The position numbers and the translations under genes are program-made. From Oopsacas minuta (Eukaryota > Porifera > Hexactinellida > Lyssacinosida > Leucopsacidae): 64,000 bases of DNA. This document shows positions 1 through 10,500 of the stretch, in pieces. Location of the stretch: positions 124,001 through 188,000 of the forward strand of contig JAKMXF010000323.1 in NCBI GenBank assembly GCA_024704765.1. The letters run 5' to 3'. Within the stretch, counting starts at the first letter, position 1. The number at the start of each line of letters is the position of its first letter. The notes beneath the pieces are model-generated. The model had not been told where the DNA came from, ran no database searches, and saw only the letters and a program-made list of their open reading frames with translations.

Positions 1-14
1 TCGGTGACCTCAGT
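1..14 (-). CDS. Possible start of a further exon, cut by the window edge
   Basis: Reading the minus strand, a long pyrimidine-rich stretch (about 15-38, mainly C and T) ends in CAG at position 15, which is an excellent splice acceptor. The 14 bases that follow would be the beginning of an exon continuing outside the window. If spliced from the candidate exon at 88-268 the intron would be only about 60-95 nt, short but normal for arthropods. No protein identity can be read from 14 bases. It may be the next exon of the Mondo-like gene, because strand and order fit, but that is inference. Confidence 0.3.
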
Positions 15-87
15 CTGAGGAGGGGAAGAAGACAGGGTGCTCTTCAAACTATATAGTTCAGGTCGTTCGCAACCAGATGCCAATAAC

Positions 88-268
88 CTAAGAATTTGCT
101 ATTTGACACTTCCCGCTCCAAGCTATCTACACTAAAATCTGTATCTAATTGACTACTACTAATATTACTAGGATCTAAAGTATTAACATAAATACTATCT
201 GAATCTAACCTGGTGCTAACGTGTTCCACAGCCAACTGGAATATATCAGTACTGGAATCGCTATTCAA
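88..268 (-). CDS. Candidate internal exon, Ser/Asp-rich, possibly of the Mondo-like gene
   Basis: Open on the minus strand with a protein-like composition: Ser, Asp, Asn and Thr rich, with the segment SQLDTDFSVDSLEREVSNS. Two acceptors are possible: after TAG at 269-270 (phase 0) or after the AG at 261-262 (phase 2, starting at 260). Donors could be at about 110 (GTGTCA), 88 (GTTATT) or 75 (GTTGCG). A strong acceptor follows at position 15. Strand, order and composition match the Ser-rich linker exons of the Mondo-like gene at 3452 and 17814. However, the end of the 3452 exon (phase 1) does not join it in frame directly, so another exon or a different donor is needed. Membership in that gene is unproved. 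Confidence 0.35.
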
Positions 269-1557
269 CTACGCTGTTACCTTCCATACTTTGTTTATAT
301 AATCCTGAAAATGATTGCGATTTAATTTCCATTTAAGCAGAGAGGAGCACGAGTGTTTGGTTTATTCTTATTGAATATGAGAATGGATAACTTTCCCCAT
401 ACTGACTTCGCCCTTCGCCTGTCTCCGTTATCCAAAGCTACCTTAAGTTTATCAAATCATTGTAGCACAGTTGGGTAATTGCAGTAACAAATTGTTCCAG
501 AGACGTCATGGTTGGAAGTAAGAACACAATCTATGCCAAAAAGAACGACTAATTTTCTGACACATTTGCATATAACTACAGTCAACTCCCCTTATATCGG
601 AAACAAGGAACAGCAACAATCACTTCTATATATGCAGATTTAAATATAACCGATGACATTTATGTTTCTTTAACGATTTGTGACTATATTTGTATAATCT
701 CAGACTTCGATATAGCGAAGATTTCTAATTATCCATGTTCGATATACCAGGGAGTTGACTGTGTAACATTACAAAATTAATTAAGAAAGATACTCACATG
801 ATTGAATTGAAATGAAATTTAGTAGGACTGTTTGTAAGAAGAAAATTTGTGGAAGAAATGAAGTTGAAATAAAATGAAGTTGAAGAATATCAAAAGTATT
901 AAGGTTGTGAGAAACGAAATAAATCAATTACAGTGCTACAAATGCTGGTTGATTGATATTACATTCTTAATTTAATACTAAGTTCAAAAATCTAAACTGA
1001 GATAACTGGTCCTAATAATTGAGAAGGAATACATTTGACCTCAAGAATTTAGTCATAACAAGTAAATTTACACTAAGAATATTCAAGCAATCAATACATA
1101 GCTACAAAGCATACAAATCATCAAGCAAAAACTGGTCGTCTATGTAATTCCTATGTAAAGTTCGGGCGTTCATAACTTTATCAAAAATAATTAATTTAAT
1201 TTCAAATTGGATATACACAATGTACCAAGTGAGATGTAAATATGATTAAAATGAGAAGTTATTATCACAATTATTTCAGGAGATATTAATAAAAAACCTC
1301 GACCATAATGTACTGCAAAACTGCTTACTCACCATACAAAATTTGGTGATTATGAGTGATGATATGAAATGTACTAACTTTCCTCTTGACACTGGCATGG
1401 TTCTTTTCAAAATAGAAGCCATACTTTTTGAGAAAAAGGTAATTTAGTGGGGATTTGAATCGGCTGCTGAATCGGCTGCTAAGATAACACTCGTACCAAA
1501 ATGGCTTATCAGGCTTACTTTGGTATGAAATTAGGCGATCAGGATAAGTCATAGAGC
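269..1557. other. Non-coding, AT-rich; holds one MITE
   Basis: No supported gene. Contains the small inverted-repeat element at 579-761. The rest is AT-rich sequence with short chance reading frames only. If the exons at 88 and 3452 belong to one gene, this is intron. Confidence 0.5.
579..761. mobile_element. Pogo/Tigger-like MITE, 183 bp
   Basis: The two ends are inverted repeats of about 26 bp: CAGTCAACTCCC followed by a TATATCG block on the left, and the same in reverse complement on the right (736-761). It begins after TA (577-578); the right flank reads TG, probably a mutated TA target duplication. CAGT-type termini with TA duplication are typical of pogo/Tigger non-autonomous elements. 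It has no coding capacity. Confidence 0.6.
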
Positions 1558-3063
1558 CCTTGCAAAGTGTGCAAATATTGCACAGAAACCCTCCGCCTAT
1601 GGACCCAAGGAAAAGCCAAATCCATGAAGTTTGGGGTACCAATGGTTGGGCGAGGGCCCAAGAACCATCACTATGACTGCTACTTCTCATGGTTAAAATG
1701 TCTGGATGGAACCGACAGGAAAAGAATTCGTAGCAATACCCTGACATACATTCTGCAAGACGCCCAATTCCACACTGCAGCGAAATTCAGGTGCCTGTTT
1801 TTAAGTCTTACCTGATACTGCGTTTACTGAGGCAATTGATGAATCGTCGGAAAGCACTTACTGTAGCAATAGCTGTAATGAGTTATTACAGATAAGTAAA
1901 GCGAGTCTTTCACACAGGGGCAGCTCAAATACTTAGTGAGAGACTTAGGTTTGTCAAAAGATGATTCAGAGATCCTGGATTCCCGTCTCAGTGAACATCA
2001 TGTTCTCCACAGTGAAGCTAAGATACTTATTACCGACGCAGAGACGAAGAACTTATTCGCTATTTCAGTGAAGAAGGCGGTTTCATGTTTTGTAATAACA
2101 TCCCAGGACTTCTCTCACCAATGGAACTGTCCCAACCCAACTCAATCGAAATGAGTGGAGTTTATTTATCGACGGCTCTAAACGGAGTCTATAGTGCGTG
2201 TTGCTGCATAATGGTAACAAACTTGCCTGTGTTCCGATCGGCCATTCAGTAATCTTGAAAGAGCACTATGCAACTATAAAGATGGTCCTACAAAAGCTGT
2301 GTTACGATTAACATAACTGGATCGCGTGTGTGGACTTGAAAATGGTCAATATCCTGTTAGGACAGCAAAAGTGGTTACACTAAATACCCATGCTTTGTTT
2401 GTTTGTGGGACAGTAGAGCAGATGAGGTGCACTGGGAAAAGAAGAACTGGCTAGTTCGTCAAAAGATTGCCGTGGAGGAAAAGAATATAATTAACGAGCC
2501 ACTAGTTAACCGTGACCGTGACCGTATCATTCTACCACCACCACTACATATCAAGTTGGGACTGATGAAACAATTCGTAAAGGCATCGAACAAAGATGAT
2601 ACCTGTTTCAACTACCTCTGCTCAGTATATCATGGCCTGAGTAGCGAAAAACTTAAGGCAGGAATTTTTGATGCGCTACAAATCAGAAAACTGATAAAAG
2701 ATGAAGAATTCGCATCACACATGGCTGGAGTGGAGGCTGCCGCGTGGTATTCCTTTGTTGATGTTGTAAAGGGATCCTTAGGCAACATCAAAGTGGCTAA
2801 CTACCAGAATCTGGTCGAAGGCAGGTCAAGAACTTCCACAGTCTGGGAACAAGAATGAGCATAAACGTCACTATCTCTATAGCCATTTAGAGAGATTCCC
2901 TGAAAATCTTGGTGATTTAAGCGAAGAACAGGGCAAGCGATTGCACCAAGATATCAGGACTATGGAGGAACGGTACCAAGGAAGATGGGACGCTCACATG
3001 TTGGCAGATTACTGCTGGAGCCTTATGCGTGATTACCCCCATGAACCTCACAAGAGGAATTCG
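1558..3063 (+). pseudogene. Decayed copy of an arthropod/cnidarian repetitive gene family (LHIKLGLMK family)
   Basis: Pieces of one protein occur in order on the plus strand but in shifting frames. Near 1630-1720 is a cysteine segment (DCYF). At 1936 is RDLGLSKDD. Near 2160 is WSLFIDGSKRSL, then LLHNGNK and GHSV. At 2403-2858 is the best-preserved part, including WDSRADEVHW and PPLHIKLGLMKQFVKA. At 2905-3060 are NLGDLSEEQG, RLHQDI and DYCWSLMRD. I recall this block order from large uncharacterised families in arthropod and Hydra genomes, usually counted as transposon-related. Several frameshifts and stops are visible (for example after 2154 and near 2200, 2330 and 2858), so it is not functional. 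No terminal repeats were found. The exact superfamily is not known to me. Confidence 0.7.
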
Positions 3064-3451
3064 TATAAGAGAACATTCGTTCATGATTGATAAGTATTCA
3101 GATCATACTATATCTCAAATTATCTGCTTATTACGTACGTTCAATTTTAGATATAACGTAATACACACATACTATATGGTATCAGTGAACACAGATTCAC
3201 GGATGCTGAAAAACATAATTTTACAATATCACGAAAAGTAGAGCTAATTGACCAGAACTAGTGCCATTTTCGAACTCAGTGACCCGGTTATACCCTAGAA
3301 ATAGTCTCAACTTATCAGCCAAGAAAATGTTGTTGGCCAGTGTAATCAACCTAATCTATATTCCTCAAAACAATAAAATGAAGTGCAAATATTCACTGTC
3401 CACACATAATCGGAATAGGAGGCCTAGCCTCATTCTAGTAATCTAAACAAC
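3064..3451. other. No recognised gene
   Basis: Short chance frames only. It follows the repetitive-gene remnant and precedes, on the plus map, the 3452-3660 exon. Probably intron of the Mondo-like gene. Confidence 0.4.
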
Positions 3452-3660
3452 CTTTGTTTGAAAGAGATCTGCGGCTTGACAGAATTAGTGGTTCCTTGAA
3501 TTCAGTATTATCCAACCCTAATTCTAATGTATTGCTGGGAGACAAATGCTTTTCAGGTGAAGTCATTAATAGGTGATCATGCTTATGAATATATGATTGA
3601 GAAGGAACTGTATAAGATATATTGTTATCCTGAGATCGAAAGCCTTTACCCCACTCGATC
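3452..3660 (-). CDS. Mondo: Mondo-like gene, candidate linker exon
   Basis: Minus-strand exon candidate of 209 nt. It starts after a textbook acceptor (an AT-repeat/T-rich run ending TTTTAG at 3661-3666) and probably ends at a GTTGTT donor (3451-3446). It encodes about 69 residues of Ser/Asn/His-rich, apparently disordered protein with blocks such as HDHLLMTSPEKHLSPSN and EFKEPLILSSRRSLSN. The first base completes a codon left with two bases by the exon at 17814-18055, so the phases agree. Mondo proteins carry a long low-complexity linker between the N-terminal glucose-response module and the bHLH-zip domain, and this fits there. No conserved domain lies in it, so membership rests on phase, strand and composition. 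It ends in phase 1. Confidence 0.5.
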
Positions 3661-3765
3661 CTAAAATATATATATATATGATGAACGTGATATGTTACAG
3701 AAATACTGTAATGATTTGGTTTCAAATATAACATACAAGTCTAATAAACACATACATTCGTTAAT

Positions 3766-3960
3766 CTAAGAAACTCGATATCCCATGTTTAATACTATTA
3801 GCGCAGGGTAAGTCTCGTACGGTAGAGTCATGAAATACGTAACTAGGGGGTCGGGTCCCAACAAATATTCTCTGAGCTCATGCATCATTACTCCAAGTGA
3901 CCAAATTTCCAGAAATATTTCAACCTTTCTGGTAAAAGAATATCCATGCAATGGGTTTCG
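3766..3960 (-). pseudogene. Protein-kinase fragment, AGC/PKG-like
   Basis: On the minus strand a 60-residue open stretch contains EIWSLGVMMHEL followed by LLGPDPLVTY. That matches kinase subdomain IX (D-W/F-S-L-G-V..-E-L) and the next loop; the G-x-D-P-x-x-T-Y run is characteristic of cGMP-dependent kinases. A stop codon lies immediately upstream (in frame near 3961) and the frame closes at TAG. No catalytic loop, DFG or APE motif is visible nearby, and the invariant Asp before W-S-L-G is replaced. I read it as a decayed exon or processed-pseudogene scrap inside a Mondo intron. A chance resemblance cannot be excluded. Confidence 0.4.
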
Positions 3961-4882
3961 CTACTGGACCTACCGGTTGTTCATAACGCTAAAAGATAAT
4001 CATTGAGAAAGTGTTGCCGACCAGAATCGAAGCCACAGTACGTACGACGCCACTTTACTCGGATAGCCAATAAGGTCAAACAGTAAATATGCTGCACTAT
4101 ATGAAAACTTTTGGAATATCGAAAATTCGAAGAAGCTCTTTCAACATTCCAATGTAAAGGATTATATACGCTGAAAGGTTTATTCAAAGCAGACCAATTG
4201 ATAAATATATCCTCACATCAGTTGTGCAAATAGTTAGGACGTCAGGTCACAAGTCAAAATTTAGGAAAGCCATGGACAAAAGAATCAATTTATTCCATGG
4301 AGCCATGTGGCAAGAAAGATTATTGATAAAAATGTGAATGCATAAAACGTCTGTGCAAAAATTCGGATATACATTGTCCAGGCTATGAGCTTACCATAAC
4401 TATTCAGAAAAACATTGAAACAATAATCGTACTCAGATCAAATGTCCGGGAATTTGAAGGATAATCTGACCTTATTTGGGGAAAATAATTCCCAAGCTAG
4501 GCAGTAATGAGACAGGAATAGGTATAACATAACAAAATTGAAATTTTGAAATTTCATCTTCAAACTATATAATACAATATCAACAAATCCCAAAGTTCCA
4601 GGAAAATCTAAAAATATCAAAAGAAAAATGCAGGCGTTTCGTAAGTATATTGCCTGATATTTGAAAGTAAAATACTGCGTATGTTTAATTGTGATTCAAT
4701 TTATCAATATTTGGTACCAAACTAGGATTTGCTATTCTGGCCAAGTTTAGTAAAATAATTTCTTTTGGGAATGAAGTCGAAGAGCAGCCTACACGTATGT
4801 TTGGGTGGATCTATTGTAGTGCTGAAACAAGTTTCTAATTAACAGTGGCCTAAAATACAAAAAGGTTATACATTTTTATATA
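3961..4882. other. No recognised gene; intron-like
   Basis: AT-rich, with only short frames on both strands and no convincing family match. Lies between the kinase fragment and the mariner at 4883. Confidence 0.4.
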
Positions 4883-6100
4883 CGAGGGGTACTCAATAAG
4901 TTTTGAGTCTGACTATGCTTCGAGCTCATATATAAGTAACGATTACTTGTTTCGAATAAACATGGGATAAATATACTTCGCTGAAAATCTTGTAACTTTA
5001 TTTTGTATACTTTTCAGATAGCAGTAGTTTTATTATCTATGGGCTTCTTAGTTACCAAATCCTCAATACAGTTATCAAGGCGTGATATTCTTGCGATAAT
5101 ACCTTTTCAGTTCCAACTTTTGGATACAATAAAAGAATGTCACAAAAATTTCTGCACAGTCTTTCCAAATCACAAGGTATCTGCGACAACAGTGAAAGAT
5201 GGTACAGAATTAAGCGTGGGAATTTTCATCCTTGAAGACCAACCCCGCCCTGGAACACTCTATACGCTGTTACAGAGGGAATTGTTGAGTCAATTGAGGA
5301 CATGGTGAAGGCAGACCAAAATGTTACATATGAGAGGATTCAGCACGAAATTGGCATTTCGTCCGAGGCAGTGCACACAGTTTCACGCCAAATGCCTTCA
5401 GCTATATAAACGTTGTGCCCGCTGGATCCCACATCAGCTTCATCCTGAGCAGAAGCAGAATCGAGTGAAATGGTGCCATCAAAGGCTAGAAATTCAAAAA
5501 TGGCAACAGTAGAGATGTTTCCAAGATAATAACTGATAATGAAACATGGATCTATCACTATGATCCAGAAACAAAGCAGCAGAGCTGTTAACGGAGGGAA
5601 ATTGGAGAAGGTCCCCCAACAAAGGTCCGCAGAACTCAGTACACAAAGAAACAAATGCATGTAATGTTGTGTAATACAAAGAGTGTTAAACCTGTTGTAC
5701 CTTTTGAACCTAGCAAGACAATTAATTCAACCTGGCATAAAGAGAGTTGTTTGCCTCTAGTCATAAAAACAATAAATTTACAGTGTCCTAGCACAGGATT
5801 AAGGGAACTTTTTTACACCACGATGATTACAGTCCTCATAGATTAAAAATGATAAGACAATTCATTGAAGAATCAGGACCACATATATTACCACCCCCCT
5901 TATTCTCCAGATCTAGCACCCTGCGACTTCTGGCTCATTCCTGGAATAAAAAATGCCTTATGGGCTTAAATTTTTCATCGAATTCTGAACTTGAGGCGCC
6001 CACAGAGGAGTGATCGGAGACATCAACGACAACGAATTTAAAGAAGCTCTTCAAACTTGATAAGAAAGCTGGCGTAATATAACACCCAGCTTCCTGCCGT
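4883..6100 (+). mobile_element. Worn mariner element, right end lost
   Basis: The left end is a good mariner terminus: after TA (4881-4882) comes CGAGGGGTACTCAATAAG. The transposase remnant follows on the same strand. No matching inverted repeat is visible where the right end should be (about 6.1-6.2 kb), so the right terminus is deleted or too mutated to see. The end coordinate is an estimate. Confidence 0.65.
5003..6090 (+). pseudogene. Mariner (D,D34D) transposase remnant
   Basis: Frame-shifted pieces of one mariner transposase. Near 5230-5270 is a PRPGT stretch, the HTH-linker signature. At 5320-5390 is YERIQHEIGISSEAVHT. At 5525-5570 is ITDNETWIYHYDPET, which holds the first catalytic Asp region. 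At 5640 is TKKQMHV. At 5850-5960 is RQFIEESGPHIL, then YSPDLAPCDFWLIPGIKNAL, which keeps the third catalytic Asp. Near 6030-6055 is NEFKEALQT. The second Asp region is scrambled. At least half a dozen indels and stops break it, so this is an old insertion. It is the least intact mariner in the window and belongs to a different subfamily from the one at 7337. Confidence 0.7.
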
Positions 6101-6518
6101 CATACACAATGCAGCATTGTGTTGGGATCAGTAATTTGTTGTGCACGAATGCGCCGTCAATTCACCAGCAATAAGTCCTGCAATTTAATGCAGCCGTAAT
6201 GGTCATAGAATACCTGCTCTAACGTATTTGCCGACATCTGCATTACGATTAGTATATATTCTTGGTGGTTTCAAATTTTACCAAGTAAATTAGTTTTCAA
6301 GTGGTTATATAGAGTTTCGGTACCAAAAAAGAATATGAGAGAGGGCTCGGTATAAGCAAAAGCCGTCATCAATTACTAATATAAGTCAATATTTCGTCCA
6401 AGAACTGTGATAACCTTATATTCAGGGACACATAGTATTATTGCAGACTGCTATTTCAAATGTGACTTCCTTTGTGATAGCAGATATATTTCTCTACAAT
6501 TTATGCCAATACATTCTG

Positions 6519-7061
6519 CTAATTGCATTCGCATGAATATAGTAGAGCTATTGACCGACTCTGCAAGAGAACCAGGGTCAATATATACCTTGCGATTTGG
6601 GTGTGAGAATCTAGTAACAGTAAATGACAAATCCATTTAAGAAGAATCAGTTGTGCCCTGGGGGATGGGTAGATATTGCAAAGATGGTTTTGGAATACTT
6701 CCCTATAAACTACATAGTTATCAACACATACGATAACCTTCAAACCTCTAGGGTTCTGTACTCTACTCAATGCTACGTATAATTGGGCGTGATTGAAATA
6801 CATTGGGAGATGGTAGAAATATTCCTACAGATTCCAAACTCTAACTCTGCAATTTATCGATAGTGATACTGAAGGCAGGCGAATAGGGAATTGCTTCCTT
6901 TGGAGAATACAAGAGAATTTTCTCTCGGAAGGCACCATAATTATGTAAGAGACAAATACTCTTTTACCGTGGGGTACATCTATGGCGATTTCTGCGTTAA
7001 TGACATGGTTTTCGAATGCTCTCACAGTCAAGTGAGAACAATCGTACAGCATGCGGATCAT
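6519..7061 (-). pseudogene. Helitron PIF1-type helicase, C-terminal fragment
   Basis: Minus-strand pieces in order: at about 7060-6850 ENHVINAEIAIDVPHGKRVF, then VPSE..F and RKQFPIRL, the 'IPRIPMIPSD...RRQFPVRL' block of PIF1/Helitron helicases. At 6803-6660 is NHAQLYVALSRVQNPRGLKV, helicase motif VI, followed by NYVVYREVFQN, the usual C-terminal tail of Helitron RepHel proteins. The frame changes between blocks and stops interrupt it. The Rep domain and the earlier helicase motifs are absent here. A second, independent fragment of the same domain lies at 14092-14607 and a Rep-domain fragment at 42840-43690. Confidence 0.65.
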
Positions 7062-7336
7062 CGAGGCTACACAGAAATATTACAGAAAAAATCAAATTAA
7101 GATTAACTCCTTGCGAGAAAAGCTAGATAGTGTAATGGAATTTAGGCATTCAGTGGGAAACAAAGGTGGCTGAGCCTGCTCTACTGGAATCGCACTCAAT
7201 AATAAATGTGTATCACCATGGAGTTCCCACATAACATAATAGTAGATGTATTAAGTTGATTTGTCTTTAGGAGACATCATACTATGTGAAGGAATATAAT
7301 CACGATCATGATATCTTTCCTTGATATCTCAATATA

Positions 7337-8665
7337 CAGGGGCATTCAATATATACTAATCACTGTATATTTTAATGAAATAGCAGTTCTAAGCTAGTAT
7401 TTCTCAGTGCAATTATATAGAACCATATTTCAACTCTCTAACAAAACTTAGAGAGAGTAGACACTTAATTATTTCCCATGTTTCAGTTATTTTTAGAAAC
7501 CTACATTTTCTCCTTTACATTTTTATGGCGTCTTGTCCAAATTTTTCGGAACTTGAACAACGAACTTCATCAAATTACGCACCATTCTCGAAATCCCACC
7601 ATAGTCTATTCATGACGAGTTGGCAACGATATGTGGAGAAAATACTTTATCGTATTCAACTGTCAGAAGGTGGGTGAGCCTATTTAGGGAAGGTAGGACC
7701 TCTGTCCAAGACACCCCTCGGCCTGGAGCACCAAAACTGGCGACCAACAATGACAAATTGAGTGAAGTAAAGGAATATGTCGAGGCTTTTCAGCATTCTT
7801 CGGTTGAGGAAGTAGCTAACTATGTTGGCATTTCAACGGTAAGTGCACACACAATTCTGAAGGCGGATTTAGAACCGAGGAAGGTCCAAGTGCGATGGGT
7901 ACCACATTGCTTAACTTTCCCCAAAACGCCGCGAGACTCCAAATGGCTAAGGAAAACCTTGAAATTTATGAAGGAGTGACCCTAGGCGGTTATTAGAGAT
8001 AGTAACAGGAGATGAAACATGGATACAATTCAAACCATCGATCAGAAAACAAGATGGCAGGGTATGGCTAAAGAAGGGAGAGATACCCCCAGCTGTTTGT
8101 GTGCCCGACTTCCGTGTCCCGAAGGTCTTGTACTACATATTTTTCGATAGCCTAGGTCCTGTAACCCAAATCCCTGTCCCCAAAGGTCAGACACTCACAG
8201 GACAATTTTACGCAGATGTGGCGTTGCCTGAGGTCGAAAAACATTATCTTAAGCGTCGTACAAAAACTGGGACTCGTGGTATCAAAATTTTGCACGATAA
8301 TGCTAGACCGCATAAATCTTTGGCTGTAAGGCAAAAAAGTAAAGATATGGGCATGCACGAAGTTCTACATCCACCTTACTCCCCTGATATAGCCCCATGT
8401 GACTTCTGGTTGTTTAGCAAACTCAAAGATAACCTCTCCGAAGCGAATTTGAGGATAGGCTCAGCTTTGGTCTGGCAATTTACAGATATCTTGATGTCAT
8501 ACCCAAGGATGAGTACAGGAAGACCTTTGAAAATCGGATTAAAAGGCTAAATTCAGTTGTAGCGATAAAGGAGACTACTTTGAACATTCATAGCAAAAAT
8601 CACCAACTTTACACAAGTGTTTACAGTTTTAGTATGGTATGATTAGTATTTATTGAATGCCCCTG
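7337..8665 (+). mobile_element. Mariner element, complete ends, 1329 bp
   Basis: Flanked by TA at 7335-7336 and 8666-8667. The terminal inverted repeats begin CAGGGGCATTCAATA and agree over 26 bp with one mismatch (left 7337-7362, right 8640-8665). Length and structure are those of a full mariner. It sits in the 14-kb Mondo intron between 3660 and 17814, in the opposite orientation to the host gene. Confidence 0.9.
7525..8593 (+). pseudogene. Mariner D,D34D transposase, frameshifted
   Basis: Starts at an ATG (MASCPNFSELEQR) at 7525 and would end at TAG 8591-8593 (GDYFEHS), a normal mariner C-terminus. The HTH and linker are seen at 7640-7730 (YSTVRRWVSLF, then DTPRPGAPK). The catalytic region has IVTGDETWIQF near 8000 (first Asp), ILHDNARPHKS at 8288-8320 (second Asp) and PPYSPDIAPCDFWLF at 8370-8415 (third Asp, spacing 34). 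Frameshifts lie near 7600, 7970 and 8470, with otherwise long open stretches, so decay is moderate. All three catalytic residues remain. Confidence 0.85.
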
Positions 8666-10321
8666 TATATTAGCGGTCAAGTCCCCAATAGTTTCAACAA
8701 GTCCTACATACTTAGAATGAAGGTGTATCATGTTAGATTCATTATCGAGTTTAGTGCCTTCTCCAATTCGGAGTAAGAAGTCTGCGAAATTGCTTACATA
8801 TAATGAGTCCTGTTGGTCTAAACTTTGTAGGCGCATATTAATAGTCAACGTCAAACTTTTACATAATGCCAGAGTGATGATCTATTGATACAGGCTGAAA
8901 TTACCAATGCTCTGGTACTATGTGGAATCATAGGAAAAATCTGGCAGAAATCTCTTCAAAATAAAATATCCCTTCCTCCAAATGTCAGCTGACAGGAACA
9001 ATATCTCTCAAACTACGATCTATACAGTTAGCAGTATGTCTATGTAGCATTGAAACTTTATACATGACAAATAGGTTCCCGATTTGTATCAAATTTGCTA
9101 GTGAGCTCTGTTGGGTATGTTACAAACTGATTGATCAATAAAGGGAATCTGCAACTTGAATCTAAAATGAACTCCGCCAGTAAGCAGAACGGTTGCTATC
9201 CCACCATATATGAATAAGAATCAAGAGCACCAGAAGTGTGCCACATGCAGACGCGAGCCGGGTTGAGGAAGAAAGCAAAGCTTGCTAGTGGGTGATAATA
9301 CATTGTACAGAAACTCAATTTGGTTTACATCCGTGTCTCTTTGAGATATTCGCATTTATATTCAGGATAGGGCTTTGGTAAGATTCAAAATTTCTATTCT
9401 AGTCAGGTGGCTTGAGGCGCCGAACAATTTTAGGATGGGAACCACTTCCGAGGGCCACAATTTTTATCACAATATATAACTTCAGATAGCGGTTGTTTGT
9501 TAATTCGCTGATACATCCCCAGTTCTAACCTTTTCAAATCCCATAGAATCTATAATTACAAATTGTTGCGCCCTTGTGTATTAAGAACATGGAGATATGA
9601 CCTGATAAAGGATTCGCGCACCCTCATAAAAATTCCCAAGGGTCACGCACCTAGATAAAGGCCCGATGCCCGTAAATTCAACACTGAAGAAATTTTCACT
9701 GAGAAACAATTATTTATGCAACATGATAAGAAATACGTGGAGAAGGACAATGAGGTGCATATTGTAACGATATACCCAAGTATATTGCCAGTGAAAGAGG
9801 TTGCATCTTGGTAGCTGAAAAAATGCTACTGAAACAAAGGGAAAAATAAGGAAAATAATTCAGCTATTCCGATTAGTACTTAAACAGATCCAAAGACAAT
9901 GCTTAAATCTGATATAAAGAACATAAGACTTGTGGATTACGTGGAGGTATAACAATGTACCAATTTCATTACTGTATATATTGCAATTTGGAGAAAATGA
10001 GTGAAAGTCTGCAGTCAGAGTATCAAGGTAATTCAAACCAAGCAAAAGGATTCTATGGAGATGAACCCCTATTACATTTCACAAACCTAAGAATGATAAA
10101 TTTCCATCACTACAGAACACGCTCAATTAGCATTTAGAAAAACTTAATGATCGGTTAGCAGTGAACATTTTAGGCCTCTGGATATTAGAAATTATCAACT
10201 TGAGTCGAAAGAGCCAGCTGCCAATCCACCCTTTCAATCTCATGGTGGAAGATATACAGCAAGTACTCTAAAAATTCATAATAGTGAAGATCGAATGAAG
10301 CTAGTAGTCAAAAACTCCCTA
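8666..10321. other. No recognised gene; intron-like
   Basis: Only short frames. Two small GC-richer patches (9240-9300 and 9600-9680) stand out from the AT-rich background, but no coding or RNA signature was recognised. Confidence 0.4.
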
Positions 10322-10325
10322 CAGT

Positions 10326-10387
10326 ACACTCCCGCTTACCAGGACACCTTGGGGATTTGGCCAAGGTGTCCCAGTAAGAGGGAGTGT
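10326..10387. repeat. Hairpin in the left terminus of the Tigger element
   Basis: Two 27-base arms (10326-10352 and 10361-10387) are inverted copies with about three mismatches around an 8-base loop (GGATTTGG). The outer arm is the terminal repeat itself, so the element end carries a head-to-head duplicate of its own terminus. Confidence 0.75.
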
Positions 10388-10500
10388 CCGCCACTCCGAA
10401 TAACACATCACTATTGCAAGATCTAAACCAGCAAACATAGTAGTTAACAAGTCTGAGCTGTTAATATGTCTGCCCAAATATATATCATCGAAAATGAATC

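Noticed and set aside
5340-5660. Minus-strand open frame of 106 aa opposite the mariner at 4883
   Set aside because: Shadow of the plus-strand transposase remnant; its composition is the antisense of mariner codons and no family matches.
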